From: Perognathus longimembris pacificus
Taxonomy: Eukaryota; Chordata; Mammalia; Rodentia; Heteromyidae
Assembly (NCBI RefSeq): GCF_023159225.1
Contig: NC_063167.1
Span: 75,747,298-75,811,297, forward strand
Length of the DNA stretch: 64,000 bases
Reading direction: 5' to 3'
Part shown: positions 25,901 to 40,047 of the stretch, in pieces
Layout of the letters: the number at the start of each line of letters is the position of its first letter
Position numbering within the stretch: the stretch's first letter is position 1
The notes under the pieces: generated by a model
The model's input: only the letters and a program-made list of their open reading frames with translations
The model's database searches: none
What the model was told of the DNA's origin: nothing
Program-made: the position numbers and the translations under genes

Positions 25901-28900
25901 GAGCAAGACTAATACTGCAAAGTGTAGATGCAGAAACATTCAGGATAGTGGCTACTATCTGGGAAGGAAAAAAGAGAAAAAGGAAATGGAATTTTATGCA
26001 TATCCATTTGACTTACCATTAAGAAAAACAGAATGATAGATTTTTTTTCTTTTTTTTTCCCATTCCTGGGGCTTGAACTCAGGACCTGGGCTCTGTCCCT
26101 GAGCCTCTCTGTGCTCAAGGCTAGCACTCTACCACTACCACTTTAGCCACAGCTCTACTTCTGGCTTTTTCTGTGTATGTGGTACTGAAGAATCAAACCC
26201 AGGGCTTCATGCATGCTAGGCAAGCACTTTACCACTAAACCACATTTCCAGTCTAGTCATTATTTTTAAACCATGCACCTATCCAACCATAAACACTGTT
26301 GAGTGGCTGTGTAATACTTGAGTTTATATTTGTGGGCACAATTGTCTGGTGTTTCTATAAACTATAATATTTCAAAAAAATTAAAGGAAAGAAATGCTAT
26401 GCTGAAATATTTTCAGGTATAATCCTCCATTGGTCACTTATCCATATATTTCTATGTAATAGGAAAAACACAAAATATAAGAACTTCAGGAATTCTAGTA
26501 ATTCAAAACATAAGTGAGACACTACCAAGAGATTAAGAACAAGCTGATTAAAAGCAAACTTACTGTTAGATGCAGAAGGCTCATGCCTATAAATCCTAGC
26601 TACTCAGGAGACTGAGATCTGAGGATCAGGTTTGAAGCCAGCCTAAGCAAGAAAGCTCCTGAGCCTCTTATCTCCAATTAACCACCAAAAACTCAGGAAG
26701 TGGAACTGTGTATCAAGTGGTAAAGTGCTAACCTTGAGCACAGAAGCACAGGGACAACACGCAGGCCCTTAGCTCAAGCCCCAGAACTGGAGTGCACATA
26801 CATACATGCACACACACGTGAATGCACACAAACACACATGCACACGCACACGCACACACACAAAACAACCTTACTGTTTAAAAAAAAAATTAAAGAACCA
26901 TCTCAAGACCTATTTTGGCTTTTTCTTAAAATGTAGAACTCCTCACACCACACACAGAAATGACAGATTTTATAGTTTCAGGGAAAAAAGACTCTAAAAT
27001 CTAGCTCTTTTGCCAGCTGAGTCACTAACTTATATTTTAAAGTTCTGCTCATTTAATAGAAATGTAAGTCAATGAAAATATTTATATCTTAGCCAGGAAC
27101 CAATGGCTAATGCCTGTGATCCTAGCTACTCAGGAGGCTAAAATCTGAGAATCGTGGTTCGAAGGCCTGGGTAGAAAAGTCCCTGTGAGATTCTTATCTC
27201 CAAAGAACTACTCAAAAAAGCCAGAAGTAGCACTGTGACTCAAGTGGTAGAGCACTAGCCTTGAACACAAAGAGGCTCAGGAACAGCACCCAGGCCCCAG
27301 TTCAAGCCGCAGGACCAGCAAAAAAATAAAAAGAAAGAAAAAATATTTACATCTTTATACTATACAATTATAGAGGGAATGTTTATACATATATGTATAT
27401 TAAAAAGTTACGGGCTGGGAATATGGCCTAGTGGTAAAAGTGCCCGCTTCGTATACAAGAAGCCCTGGGTTCGATTCCTCAGCACCACATATATAGAAAA
27501 AGCCAGAAATGGTGCTGTGGCTCAAGTGGTAGAGTGCTAGCCTTGAGCAAAAAGAAGCCAGGGACAGTGCTCAGGCCCTGAGTTCAAGCCCCAGGACTGG
27601 CAAAAAAAAATTTTTTACAAAGGTACATCATGTTAGAGGTATTTTTCACTTGATTTTTATTTCATCCCATTTCTCTCTATCCTTAATCACAGGAAATTTA
27701 ATCTTAGCAACATAAAATGAATGGAACATTATGGAGAATAAGAAAGGTTGCAAGCTAGCAGAAAAACAGAGATTAAAAGGGAAAGTAGAGAAGACTGAAA
27801 GAGACACAGTCTCAAAGCAAATGGAATGACTGATATCAGTCTTAAAGTCACACAGCCTGTCAGACAGCTCAGACCACATAACAGTAATAGGATGGAATAG
27901 AATAGAAGGAAATCCATGCATGAAGTTCACAGTACATTTCGCACAAATGCTAAATTTCATTAAATAAACGGCAGTCAAGTTCCAGACTAGAATAACTGCA
28001 GATAGCACCTGAATTGGAAGTAGGCCTAATCCTATGTTAACTGAACAATGAATGACCACATGATTAAAGCACTGATTTTTTAAAAAAATCTGTTTTATTG
28101 TTTGTATTATTAAACTTATTTAATTGTTAATATGTCACTAAGGTCAAATGATAAATAAAACTGTATTCTTACCTGTATCATGCATTCAAACTGGTACATA
28201 CAAAGGCCTAATTCTGCCATACTTGGTTTAAAAAGTTCACGAAGTCGATAATCTTGCATTAACTTAACAAATACACAGAAAGCCTCTTCTTCTGGCATCT
28301 GAGGAAAAAAAACAAAACATATGGTCTATAGTAGTTCTATATGGTTCATAGCTTTCTGTAGTTTCTTTCTTTCTTTCTTTCTTTTTTTTTTGCCAGTCCT
28401 AGGGCTTGAACTCAGGGCCTGAGCACTGTTCCTGGCTTCTTTGTACTCAAGGCTAGCACTCTACCTCTTGAGCCACAGAGCCACTTCTGGCTTTTTCTAT
28501 ATATGTGGTGCTGAGGAATCAAACCCAGGGCTTCATGTATAGGAGACAAGCACTCTACCACTAGGCCATATTCCCAGCCCCCTCTATAGTTTTTTGATAC
28601 ACAAATAAACCAAATTATATTTTAAATAGGAAACATTAAACTATAAACATTGTTTTGAGCAGCCACATTGATTAATGTTAAGAGCAATGTACAGGCCTAT
28701 AAATGTAGCTCTTGGGAACATGAAGCAGAAGGAAATTGAGGTCAGTCTGGGATACATTGTGACCCTGCCTCTCTAATTTAATTTTCTTTTTTTTTTTTAA
28801 GAGGTAAGGTGGGGGCTGGGAATATGGCCTAGTGGCAAAAGTGCTTGCCTTGTATACATGAAGCCCAGGGTTCAATTCCCCAGCACCACACATATAGAAA

Positions 28901-29307
28901 ATGGCCAGAAGTGGAACTGTGGCTCAAGTAGTAGAGTGCTAGCCTTGAGTAAAAAGAAGCCAGGGACAGTGCTCAGGCCCTGAGTCCAAGCCCTAGGACT
29001 GAAAAAAAAAAAAAAAAAAAAGAGGCAAGGTGGGAGAAAAACCATTTACCACTATATATCCATAGATACACTTACACACACACACATGCACACATATCCT
29101 ATATATATGTGTGGGTATACATACATACATATATACACTTCATATAGAGAGAAATATACAGATTACTTTTTGTTGTTTTTTGTTTGCTTTTTGATATCAG
29201 AAAACAAAATGGATGGAAACTAAAACAAGATGGAAAGCTTGAGCATTGAGCAGAAGTGATATGATATGGCTTAAGTATTAAAAGCGTGTGTGTGAGTGTG
29301 AGTGTGT

Positions 29308-29352
<45 letters not shown>

Positions 29353-31634
29353 TTGGGGCTTCAACTCAGGGCCTGGGCACTGTACCTGAGCTTTTTTGCT
29401 CAAGGCTAGCACTCTACCACTTCAAGTGCAGCTATACTTTTGTAAATTTTTTTGAGCATGTGTATTTAATTAGAGATAAGAGTCACACAGATTTTCCTGC
29501 CTAGGCTGGCTCCAAACCCCAATCCTCAGATATTACCCGCCTGAGTAGCTAGGATTATAGGCATCAGCTACTGGCACCTGGCTTAAAATAACTTGTAATT
29601 TTTCAAATTACCTCTAATTGGAGTTTAAAGGTACCAATTATACATTTAATGTGTAAAACACTAGGAAATTATATCAAATAAAACAATAAATGTGAAAGCT
29701 CTATAAAGAGCTACAAAGAATCAAAATGTTTACACAAATACCATATAAATTGCTAAGACATCTTTCTCAAAATAGTACTTTTCAATTCTCATTCACTTAA
29801 GTTCTGAAAGGGAAAAAGGCCAAAGGATCTCTAGGCATTCTTCTTAGGGAAGACTGCAGAAGATAACTTTCTTTTTTCTTTTTTGTCAGTTGTAGGGCTT
29901 GAACTCTGGGCCTGGGCACTATCCTTAGGCTGTTCAGCTCAAGGCTAGTGCTCTACCACTTTGAGCCACAGCACCACTTTCAGTTTTCTGGTGATTAATT
30001 GGAGATAAGAGTCTCACAGACTTTCCTGCCTAGGCTGGCTTTCAACTGAAATCCTCACATCTCAGCCTCCTGAGCAGCTAGGATTACAGGTGTGCCCAGC
30101 TGATCACTGCATTTTTTTTCTGGCCTCAACAAAAGCATGGAGAGAAGCCAAGAGTTACTTTGGGCCAAAAAAAAAAACACCAAAACCTACATTTCCCGCA
30201 TTCTTCTCTCCTAACACAGCCCAATTCTGTCTTGAAAACCATCCCTATTATCCTACCAGGCTTTACAGCCCTAACTATTTATTTCCATCACTACAAAAGG
30301 CCAAAATCTCAGAGCAATTCTGTTTTTTGTTTTTTTCTCAGTCCTGGGGCTTCAACTCAGGGCCTGGACACTGTCCTTGAGTCTCTCTGTGCTCAAAGCT
30401 AGCACACTACCACTTGAGCAAAAGTAAAACTTTTGGCCTTTCCTGTTTATATGGTGCTGAAGAATTGAACCCAGGGGCTGGGGATATAGCCTAGCAGCAA
30501 GAGCGCCTGCCTCGTATACATGAGGCCCTGGGTTCAATTCCCCAGCACCACATATACAGAAAAAAATGGCCAGAAGTGGCGCTGTGGCTCAAGTGGCAGA
30601 GTGCTAGCCTTGAGCAAGAAGAAGCCAGGGACAGTGCTCAGGCCCTGAGTCCAAGACCCAGGACTGGCCAAAAAAAAAAAAAAAAAAGAATTGAACCCAA
30701 TGAGCAATCCTATCTGATTCCACTGTTCCCCTAATCTTACCCCATTTCCAAACTTCTACCAATATGCTCAATCTTTTTTTTCAAGAGTTTTCCTTTTGCT
30801 GAAATCTGGCTCTACCTTAAAGTGATTATTTTCTTTCTCATAGCACTGGAAGGGACCAGAAGTAAGCAGGACCAGGAGTATAGCCAGAAGAAAGCATGGC
30901 AAGCTAAGTAAGTTTGGCCAGCATTAAGTAAAAGACAGGGAGGAGGCATGACCAAGAGGAGGTAGGGCCAGGTAAATAAGTATGACCTCACAGCTACTCC
31001 ACAATATGGTAAGGGAGAAAACAAAATGAGAAGGAGAAATCATTGAACTTTCATTTGATGGCAAGAAACTATTATTTATATCATCTCAACACTTTTCCAA
31101 AGTGCAAACTAAGATATTACTATTCAAATTATGCCTGAGGAGAAATAGTCAATATCTACTTAAACTTATCTCAAAACATGATTTTTATTTTTTATTTTTT
31201 ATTTTTTTTGCCAGTCCTGGGCCTTGGACTCAGGGCCTGAGCACTGGCCCTGGCTTCTTTTTGCTCAAGGCTAGCACTCTGCCACTTGAGCCACAGCGCC
31301 ACTTCTGGCTATTTTCTGTATATGTGGTGCTGGGGAATCGAACCCAGGGCCTCATGTATATGAGGCAGGCACTCTTGCCACTAGGCCATATCCCCAGCCC
31401 CTCAAAACATGATTTTTAAATTCTGCAATGTGCCATCTGTAATCATAGCTAGAGGAAGCTGAGATCTGAAGATATAACCCAAGACAGGAATGTCCATGAG
31501 ATTCTTACCTCTTACTAACCACCAAAAATAAATAAATAAATAGCTACAAGTAGAGCTCAAGTAGATAGATTGCTGGACTTGAGTACAAAAGCTCAGAAAC
31601 AGCACCAGACTTAGATTTCAAGCCTCAAGACCAA

Positions 31635-31676
<42 letters not shown>

Positions 31677-34600
31677 TCCAATCTTAATGAAGACCTTGAC
31701 ACTTAATACTTGTATTAACTTACCTGCATAAGCAACAATCCAACAATAAAAGCACTTCCTTGACAGTAACCAACTTCACGATCCACTAAGGAATATGCCT
31801 AAAAAGTAAAAAGAATGTTAAAAAGCACTTTGATATTCCAGGGTGCTGATGGCTCACACCTGTAATCCTAGCTACTCAGGAGGCTGAGATCTGAAGTTTG
31901 CAGTTCAAAGCCCACCTGGCAGGAAAGTCCATGAGATTCATTTAAACACCATTCATTTAACCATGAAATTCCAATTAGCCACCAAAAAACCAGTAGTAGA
32001 GCTGTGGCTCAAAGTGGTATAGTGCTAGCCTTCAGTAGAAATACTCAGGGACAGCACTCGGGCCCTGAATTGAAGCCCATGACTGACAATAATACTACTA
32101 CTAATAATAATAAATAATTTGGTGGCCCATGCCTATAATCCTATCTTCTCAGGAGGTTGAGATCTGAGGATCACTGTTTGACGCCAGCTCAGGCAGGAAA
32201 ATCCGTAAGACTCTTGTCTCTAATCAACTAATAAAAAGGCTGAAAGTGGAACTGTGGTACAGTGCTAGCCTTGAACAAAAAGAAGTTCAGGAAGAGTGTT
32301 CAGTTCCTGAGTGTGAGACCCGGGACTGGCCAAGGAAAAAAAAAATCCATTATAGTATATTATACCTTCCTTCTCCAAAAATTTAATGTTGATGAGTATA
32401 TTAAAATTTCATTTATAAGCCAGGTTCCAGTGACTCATGCCTATAATCTTAGCTACTCAGAAGGCTCAGACCTTGAGCCAGCCCAGGCAGGAAAGTCCAG
32501 GAGACTCTTCCAATTAACTACAAAAGGCTACATATGGTTCTACAGCTCAAATGGCAGAAAACCAGCCTTAATGGAAAAAAAAAGAGCTTAGGTACAGAGC
32601 CCAGGTCTTGAGTTCAAGTCCCAGGACACACACACACAATAACAACAAAAAAAATCCAATTTTTAGAAAAGCTCTTGATTTACACTGTTTTCTTATATAA
32701 ATTTCTTTTGAGAATTTCTCAATTTGAAAGTAGCAGGTAGGGGGGCTGGGAATATGGCCTAGTGGTAAAGTGCTCGCCTCATATCCATGAAGCCCTGGGT
32801 TCGATTCCTCAGCACCACATATATAGAAAAAAGCTGGAAGTGGCGCTGTGGCTCAAGAAGCAGAGTGCTAGTCTTGAGCAAAAAGAAGCCAGGAACAATG
32901 CTCAGGCCCTGAGTCCACGCCCCAGGACTGGCAACAAAAACAAAACAAAACAAAAAAAGTAGCAGCTAGGGGCTGGTAATGTGGCTTAGTGGTAGAGTGC
33001 TTGCCTAGCATGCATGAAGCCCTGGGTTCTATTCCTCAGTACCACATCAACAGAAAAAGCCAAGAAGTGTTTCTGTGGCTCAAGAGTAGAGTGCTAGCTT
33101 TGAGCACAGAGAGGCTCAGGGACAGAGCCCCCAACTCTGAGTTTATGCCCCAGGACAAGAAGAAAGAAGAAAGAAGAAGAAGAAGGAGGAGGAAGAGGAA
33201 GAAGAGGAAGAACAAGCAGCAGCAGCAGCAGCAGCATAAAGAAATTTATACTTAGAAAGATAGAGCTTAAGAAAAATTTTTTAAGTGATGAAGGTAAAAT
33301 TGTAAAAGATAAAGCATCAAGAAAGTTGAAGTTACCTAATTTTAAAAAAATCAGTATTTTACAGCAGCACAAAAAAAAACTACAGGAAGGGAAATGATAA
33401 TACTGCATTTAAAATTAGAATTGCAAACCTTACAGGGGCTGAGCACTCTTAACAACATAAACCACTGCATGAAGAAAAGTCAAATGGATGCAGCTGTGAT
33501 AGCAAAAAACTGAATTCCTGAGTATGAACCACATACAGGTGAAGAAAACATCTTCTCAGGGAATCTCTCCAGGATCTGTGGTAATAGATTATTTTATTTC
33601 TGTCAACCAATGCTGAATAATGGGATGAATTTTCCCCTAAGTTCTCCAAGGCAGACAGCAATGTATCATCAGAATTAAAGCAGAGGGACTGGGAATATAA
33701 CTTAGTGGTAGAGTGCTTGCCTAGCATGCATGAAGCCTTGGGGTCGATTCCTCCGTACCACATAAACAGAAAAGGCTGGAAGTGACACTGTGGCTCAAGT
33801 GGTAGAATGCTAGCCTTGAGCAAAAGAAGCTCAGGGACAGTGCCCAGGCCCTGAGTTCAAGCCCCAGGATAGGCAAAAAACAAATAAATAAATAAAGTAG
33901 AAATTGTACTAAAATCTATCTTATTGTCAAAGAAACTGGCTACTGTTACTGTGGTGGGAGTTCATGCTTCATCATGGGAAATGTATAGATTTCATTTCTT
34001 AAAATGAATAAATAGAACTTACCTTCATTACATTAAATAAAACCTCTTGTCCAAGGCTATCTTTTTCTTTAAAAAAATTATGTTCAGGGTAAGTTCTAGC
34101 AATGTCCCTTCGGATCAATTTCTCACAAGGTGAGGTCATTTTCAAGAGCTCTGAATACTGATCCTTAATTGGCATGCTTTGTGCACTGCATAGAAGTTGC
34201 CAAACTATTGCTCTAAAGTGGTGGGGTATCCCTTTACGTACAAGTTCCTGAAACACAAAAACAAAAGGAATATGATTTTTACAAAATAAATTATTTAAAT
34301 GTTGCTGTTTTAAATCAGGCTTCTGGGTAGAAGTACAATGAAAAACTTTATCAACTTTAAAATTTGAGGAGATTCCTGAGAGGATTCACTATGTAGCCCA
34401 GGATTGCCTCAAAAATCCCACGCCTCCTGCTTTGATCTCTTAAGTGCTAAAACTAAAGGCATCACAGCTGGCAAGGAAACTTTTTGTAAAAGAGCTAAGA
34501 TTTAGACCTTCAGTATATCCTGTACTGATCTGGGGACTGCAGAGCCATGGAAATTTCTGGTCATTTCAGTGAGTGCAGCTTCTAAAGGTAACAAAGATTT

Positions 34601-35005
34601 GGTAGCCTAAAGAGCTATGAATGACAGTAACATAGCCATCACATTTCAAAAGGCTGATGAGGTAAAAAAAAAAAAAAAAAAACAGTAAAATACTGGTAAT
34701 TCAAGAATATCTTAACTTGGTAAGATCAGAGAATTTAATTTCTAAAATAATTTTCAACTATGTATTTCTACAGTTTGAGAGCTGATCCCTACAAGTCAAA
34801 ACTTCTATGAGGCACAAATAAAGTTTACAAAGTAATCCTAGCTACTCAGGATACTGAGATCTGAAGGATCATGGTTTGTAGCCAGTCTAGACAGAAAAGT
34901 TAGCTAGATTCTCTAAAATAATTCACAAAAAGCAGGACTGGAGTCATTCGCTCAAGTGGTAGAGTATCAATTTAGCAAATACAAAGTCCTGAGATCAAAC
35001 TCAAG

Positions 35006-35055
<50 letters not shown>

Positions 35056-38000
35056 AAAGCTGTAAACCCAATCTTTTTATTACGTAGCTTAGAAACTGTT
35101 AAAATCCTTTTTTTTTATTTCTTTTCCTTCTTCTCATATTCCTCTATTAATCTGTGCCTGACCTGATTTGGGAAAAGAGGAAGAACACTTTAATAAACAA
35201 CACAAATACCTTAACTTGCTTTTCCTTCTTTTTGCGCACATCATCCCATTCATTGACAATTCTTCCCCAGAGAATCCAAGAATCTTCTTCAAGGTGGCTG
35301 AGGTTGCTGGAGGCTGATGAGCTTGATACAAGAGAGGAGCCACTGTTTCTTCTTGACCCATTTACAGATCTTAAAGACTTACTGTCCGTCTCTAACAATC
35401 TAAAATGTAATTAAAAACTGCTCAAAATAGCATATCACATTGATAACCGATGAAGCTACCATCCTAAGATGCCTTTTATACAACAACTACAAATTTACAA
35501 CTTTTCAAATTTGGAAAAACACAGTTTCAAAACATGATGTAACAAATTATATTAAGCACTTGAGTACTACTAGCCCCACTATAATTTCTCATGGTTTCTC
35601 TAAAAATTTACATTAGGCAGCCAGCTGCAGTCTCAACTACTGAGGAGCTTGGGGCAGAGGATCATTTAAGCCAACAAGTTTGAGACAAGTCTCAGCAACT
35701 CAGTAATATCCCATCACAAAACAACCATAGGAACAAAATACTAATAGCAATTCAAATAAGAGGAAATCAGGTGGTGGGGTGGGGAAATGTGTTAGGTAAG
35801 CCTCAGAGAGAAAGAACATATGCTAGGGAGGGAGGGAGGTATGGAAGGACAGATGAACGGATAGACAAACAGACAGAGATACAGAAATGATGAGCCATTC
35901 AGATATAGCTGACAAATGTATATAGCTAACAAAAGAATGGCCAGAATACAAGAACTCTTAAAATTAGCTGGGTACCAGTGGCACTAGTTACTCAGGAGGC
36001 TGAGATCTGAGGATAGTGGTTCAAAGCCAGCCCAGGCAGCAAAGTCCATGAGATTATCTCCAATTAACCACAAGAAAACAGGAAGTGATGCTAAGGCTCA
36101 AAGTGGCAGAACACTAGCCTTGATCAAAAAAAAGCTCAGGGATAGTGCCCAGGCCCTTAGTTCAAGCCCTATGACTGACAAAAAAAAAAAAAGAAGAAGA
36201 AGAAGAAGAAGTCTTAAAATTGATGATTTAGGGGCTGGGAATATGGCCTAGTGATAGAGTGCTTGCCTCATATACAAGAAACCCTGGGTTCAATTCCTCA
36301 GAACCACATATATAGAAAAAGCCAGAAGTGGCCCTGTGGCTCAAGTGGTAGAGTGCTAGCCTTGAGCAAAAAGAAGCCAGGGACAGTGCTCAGGCCCTGA
36401 GTGCCAAGACACAGGACTGACAAAAAAAATTTTTTTGATGATTGAGAAACTGAATACTACACTTTAAAAAATAAGACTTGAGGGCTGGGAATATGGCCTT
36501 GTGGCAAGAGTGCTTGCCACTTCATATATGTGAAGCCCTAGGTTCAATTCCTCAGCACCACATATATAGAAAAGGCCAGAAGTGGGCTGGAGATATGGCC
36601 TAGTGGCAAGAGCGCTTGCCTTGTATACATGAAGCCCTCGGTTCGATTCCCCAGCACCACATATACAGAAAATGGCCAGAAGTGGCGCTGCGGCTCAAGT
36701 GGCAGAGTGCTAGCCTTGAGCAAAAAGAAGCCAGGGCCAGTGCTCAGGCCCAGGACTGGCAAAAAAAAAAAAAAAAAAGAAAGAAAGAAAGAAAGAAAGA
36801 AAAGGCCAGAAGTGGTACTGTGGCTCAAGTTGGCAGAGTGCTAGCCTTGAGAAAGAAGAAGAAGAAGAAGAAGAAGAAGAAGAAGAAGAAGAAGAAGAAG
36901 AAGAAGAAGAAGAAGAAGAAGAAGCAGAAGCAGCAGCAGCAGCTAGGGACAGTGCTCAGGCTTGAATTTGATGTTTTCCAAAAACAAGATGATCAAAGGG
37001 CCATTAAACACTTGAAAAGTTTCAGCATCCTTAGACATCAAGAAAATACAAGTTAAACCACAGTAAGTACACATTAATATAGCATCAGGAAAATAAAAGT
37101 TAAATCACAGTAATAATACTGTTAAAATATTGTTTTACAAAAACACAGTAGGGATGGGAATATGGCCTAGTGGTAGAGTGCTTGCCTCCCATATAATTCC
37201 CCAGCACCATATATATAGAAAAAGCCAGAAGTGGCACTGTGGCTTAAGACCTAGAGTGCTAACCTTGAGCAAAAAAAGCCAGGGACAGTTCTCAGGCCCT
37301 GACTCACAAGACCCAGGACTGGCAAAAAACAAAACAAAACAACAACAACAAAATAACAGTAAAAATACAGGTTAAGTCACACTAACACAACTACAACTGA
37401 CCAGACCAAAGGTCAGTCACCTAGTGTAATGCTCATAAATAAGTATCAGAAGAATGAAAGTGGTAGTCACTTTGAAGAACTGTTTGGCACTTCCTTGTAA
37501 GGTTAAAATTCACTTCTACATGGCCCAGAAAACAAAATGAAACCTATCTCCAAAAATGACTTATAGCTGAAAGTCTACAGACTTTCTGTATGAGAGTTAG
37601 AACATTTTGCAGCATAAATGAATTGGTCCTATCAAGTTTCTATCAAGTGAACTATGACCAAACTTGACAGTTTGGTCAAAGATAGACCCCATATATGATA
37701 TCACCTGATTTAGTTATAACTGATCTAAAAACTTGCAAGAGATCGGAAGAACAATGGATTAGAATTGAAGATCCAGAAATAAAACCGCACTCTTACAGTC
37801 AGCTGATATTCGACAAAGGAGCTAAAGACATACAATGGAATAAACACAGCCTCTTCAATTACTGGTGCTGGGAGAACTGGGCAGCCATATGCAGAAAACT
37901 CAAAGTAGACCCAAGCCTATCACCATGAACCAAGATCAACTCAAAATGGATCAAGGACCTCAATATCAGACCTGAAACCCTGAAACTACTGAAGGACCGA

Positions 38001-39986
38001 GTAGGAAAGACGCTAGAACTTATAGGCACAGGAAGGAACTTCCTGAATAGAGTCCCAGGGGCACAACAAATAGAGGAGAGACTCGACAAATGGGACTACT
38101 ACAAATTAAAAAGTTTCTGCACAGCTAATAGCCACCAAAACAGAAAGACAGCCAACCATATGGGAAAGGATATTTACCAGCACAGCAACAGACAAAGGCC
38201 TGATATCTGTCATCTACAGAGAACTCAAAAAACTAAGCCCCTCCAAGCCCAATAAACCAATTAGGAAATGGGCAAAGGAGCTAAAGAGAGACTTCACAAG
38301 AGAAGAAATAAAAATGGCAAAGAAACATATGAGGAAATTTTCAACATCCCTGGTAGTAAAGGAAATGCAAATAAAAACAACCCTGAGATACCACCTCACC
38401 CCAGTTAGAATGGCCTATACTCTGAACTCAGGCAACAACAAATGCTGGAGGGGGTGCGGGGAAAGAGGACCCCTTCTCCATTGTTGGTGGGAGTGCAAAT
38501 TAGTACAACCACTTTGGAGAACAGTATGGAGGTTTCTCAAAAAGCTCAATATAGACCTACCCTATGACCCAGCCATACCACTCCTAGGCATCTATCCTAA
38601 ACAGCAAACCCCAAGATATCAAAAAGACATTTGTACTTCCATGTTTATCGCTGCACAATTCACAATAGCCAAAATATGGAAACAACCCAGATGCCCCTCC
38701 ACAGATGAATGGATCCAAAAAATATGGTACCTATACACAATGGAATACTACATAGTGATTAGGGATGGTGAAATATTGTTATTCGCAGGGAAATGGTCAG
38801 AACTTGAACAAATAATGTTGAGCGAGACAAGCCTAGAACACAGAAAACAAGGGCGCATGATCTCCCTGATATATGACTGTTAACAAAGGGAGACGGAGAG
38901 ACAGTAGAGACCAGGTCTGTGAAACCAAAAACTGCTTGTCAAATAGTATTTCCCACAGGATTGGGGCAGCAACCCAACAGTATGTAACTAAAACCAAACA
39001 ATTACTCAACACATAAAGGTCAAAAATTGACCTCTCAGTGGAATACAATAGCTCAAAAGCTACATAGGTACATTCATATAAGACTACTGTCGACATATTA
39101 TCTAATATCGACATTGCATTTAAAGCCCTAGGCGAATTTTCTTGGGTGCGGCCACGTGGCTACTGTATATGTTCTTGATACATTATATATTGTATATATG
39201 TCTACCTGACCTAGAGAAGGGAAAGAAAAACAGGGCGTAAGATATCACAAGAAATGTATACACTCCCCTACTATGTAACTGTACCCTTTTTACACAACAC
39301 TCTATCCAAAAAATTTGTGTTCAATTAATAAATAAATTAAATTTAAAAAAATAATTTAAAAAAATAAAAAATTCCTATCACCTAGTGAGGGCTACATGGT
39401 GACCTCATGACACAATGCATTACTCTCATCTGGAGTGATGCTGGTAGCAAAGAAACTTACTTTTCTATTGATTATAAAGAAAAATACCATATCATTTTGC
39501 ACAGTACATAATATTAAACAATGACAAAAGGTTGGTGGTTTATGTATTAGTATACTATGCCTTTTTTTTTTTTTTTTTTTGGCCAGACCTGGGGCTTGGA
39601 CTCAGGGCCTGAGCACTGTCCCTGGCTTCTTTTTTGCTCAAGGCTCGCACTCTGCCACTTGAGCCACAGCGCCACTTCTGGCCATTTTCTGTGTATGTGG
39701 AGCTGGGGAATCGAACCTAGGGCCTCATGTATACAAGGCAAGCACTCTTGCCACTAGGCCATATCCCCAGCCCCGCCTTTTGTTGTTTAAGTATACTCAT
39801 GCTTACTAAAAAAATAATTATTATTTAGTGTGAAACAGCCTCCTCGTCTTTAGGATGTTCTTCAGAAGGCATTGTTATTAGAAGAAATGAAAGCTCCAGG
39901 TGTGCTCTTGTCCCTGAAGACATCATGGGAGAAGATGTAGAAGCAGAAGACAGGCACAGCCGATCCTGACCCTGAGTGGGCTAGGC

Positions 39987-40047
<61 letters not shown>

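Noticed and set aside
27646..28059. 137-codon minus-strand open frame next to EVI5 exon E
   Set aside because: No recognisable domain, AT-rich composition, no family resemblance; it lies inside an EVI5 intron with no splice or promoter context. Probably chance.
33094..33408. 104-codon minus-strand frame with a hydrophobic Leu/Pro/Ser stretch
   Set aside because: The hydrophobic run is the antisense of the purine-rich microsatellite, not a membrane segment.
36616..37056. 146-codon plus-strand frame rich in lysine
   Set aside because: It is a translation of an IDL-Geo SINE plus the AAG microsatellite.
37695..37928. Start codon at 37695 as an independent gene
   Set aside because: The frame runs into L1 ORF2 sequence; the first residues come from flanking DNA or the truncated L1 edge.
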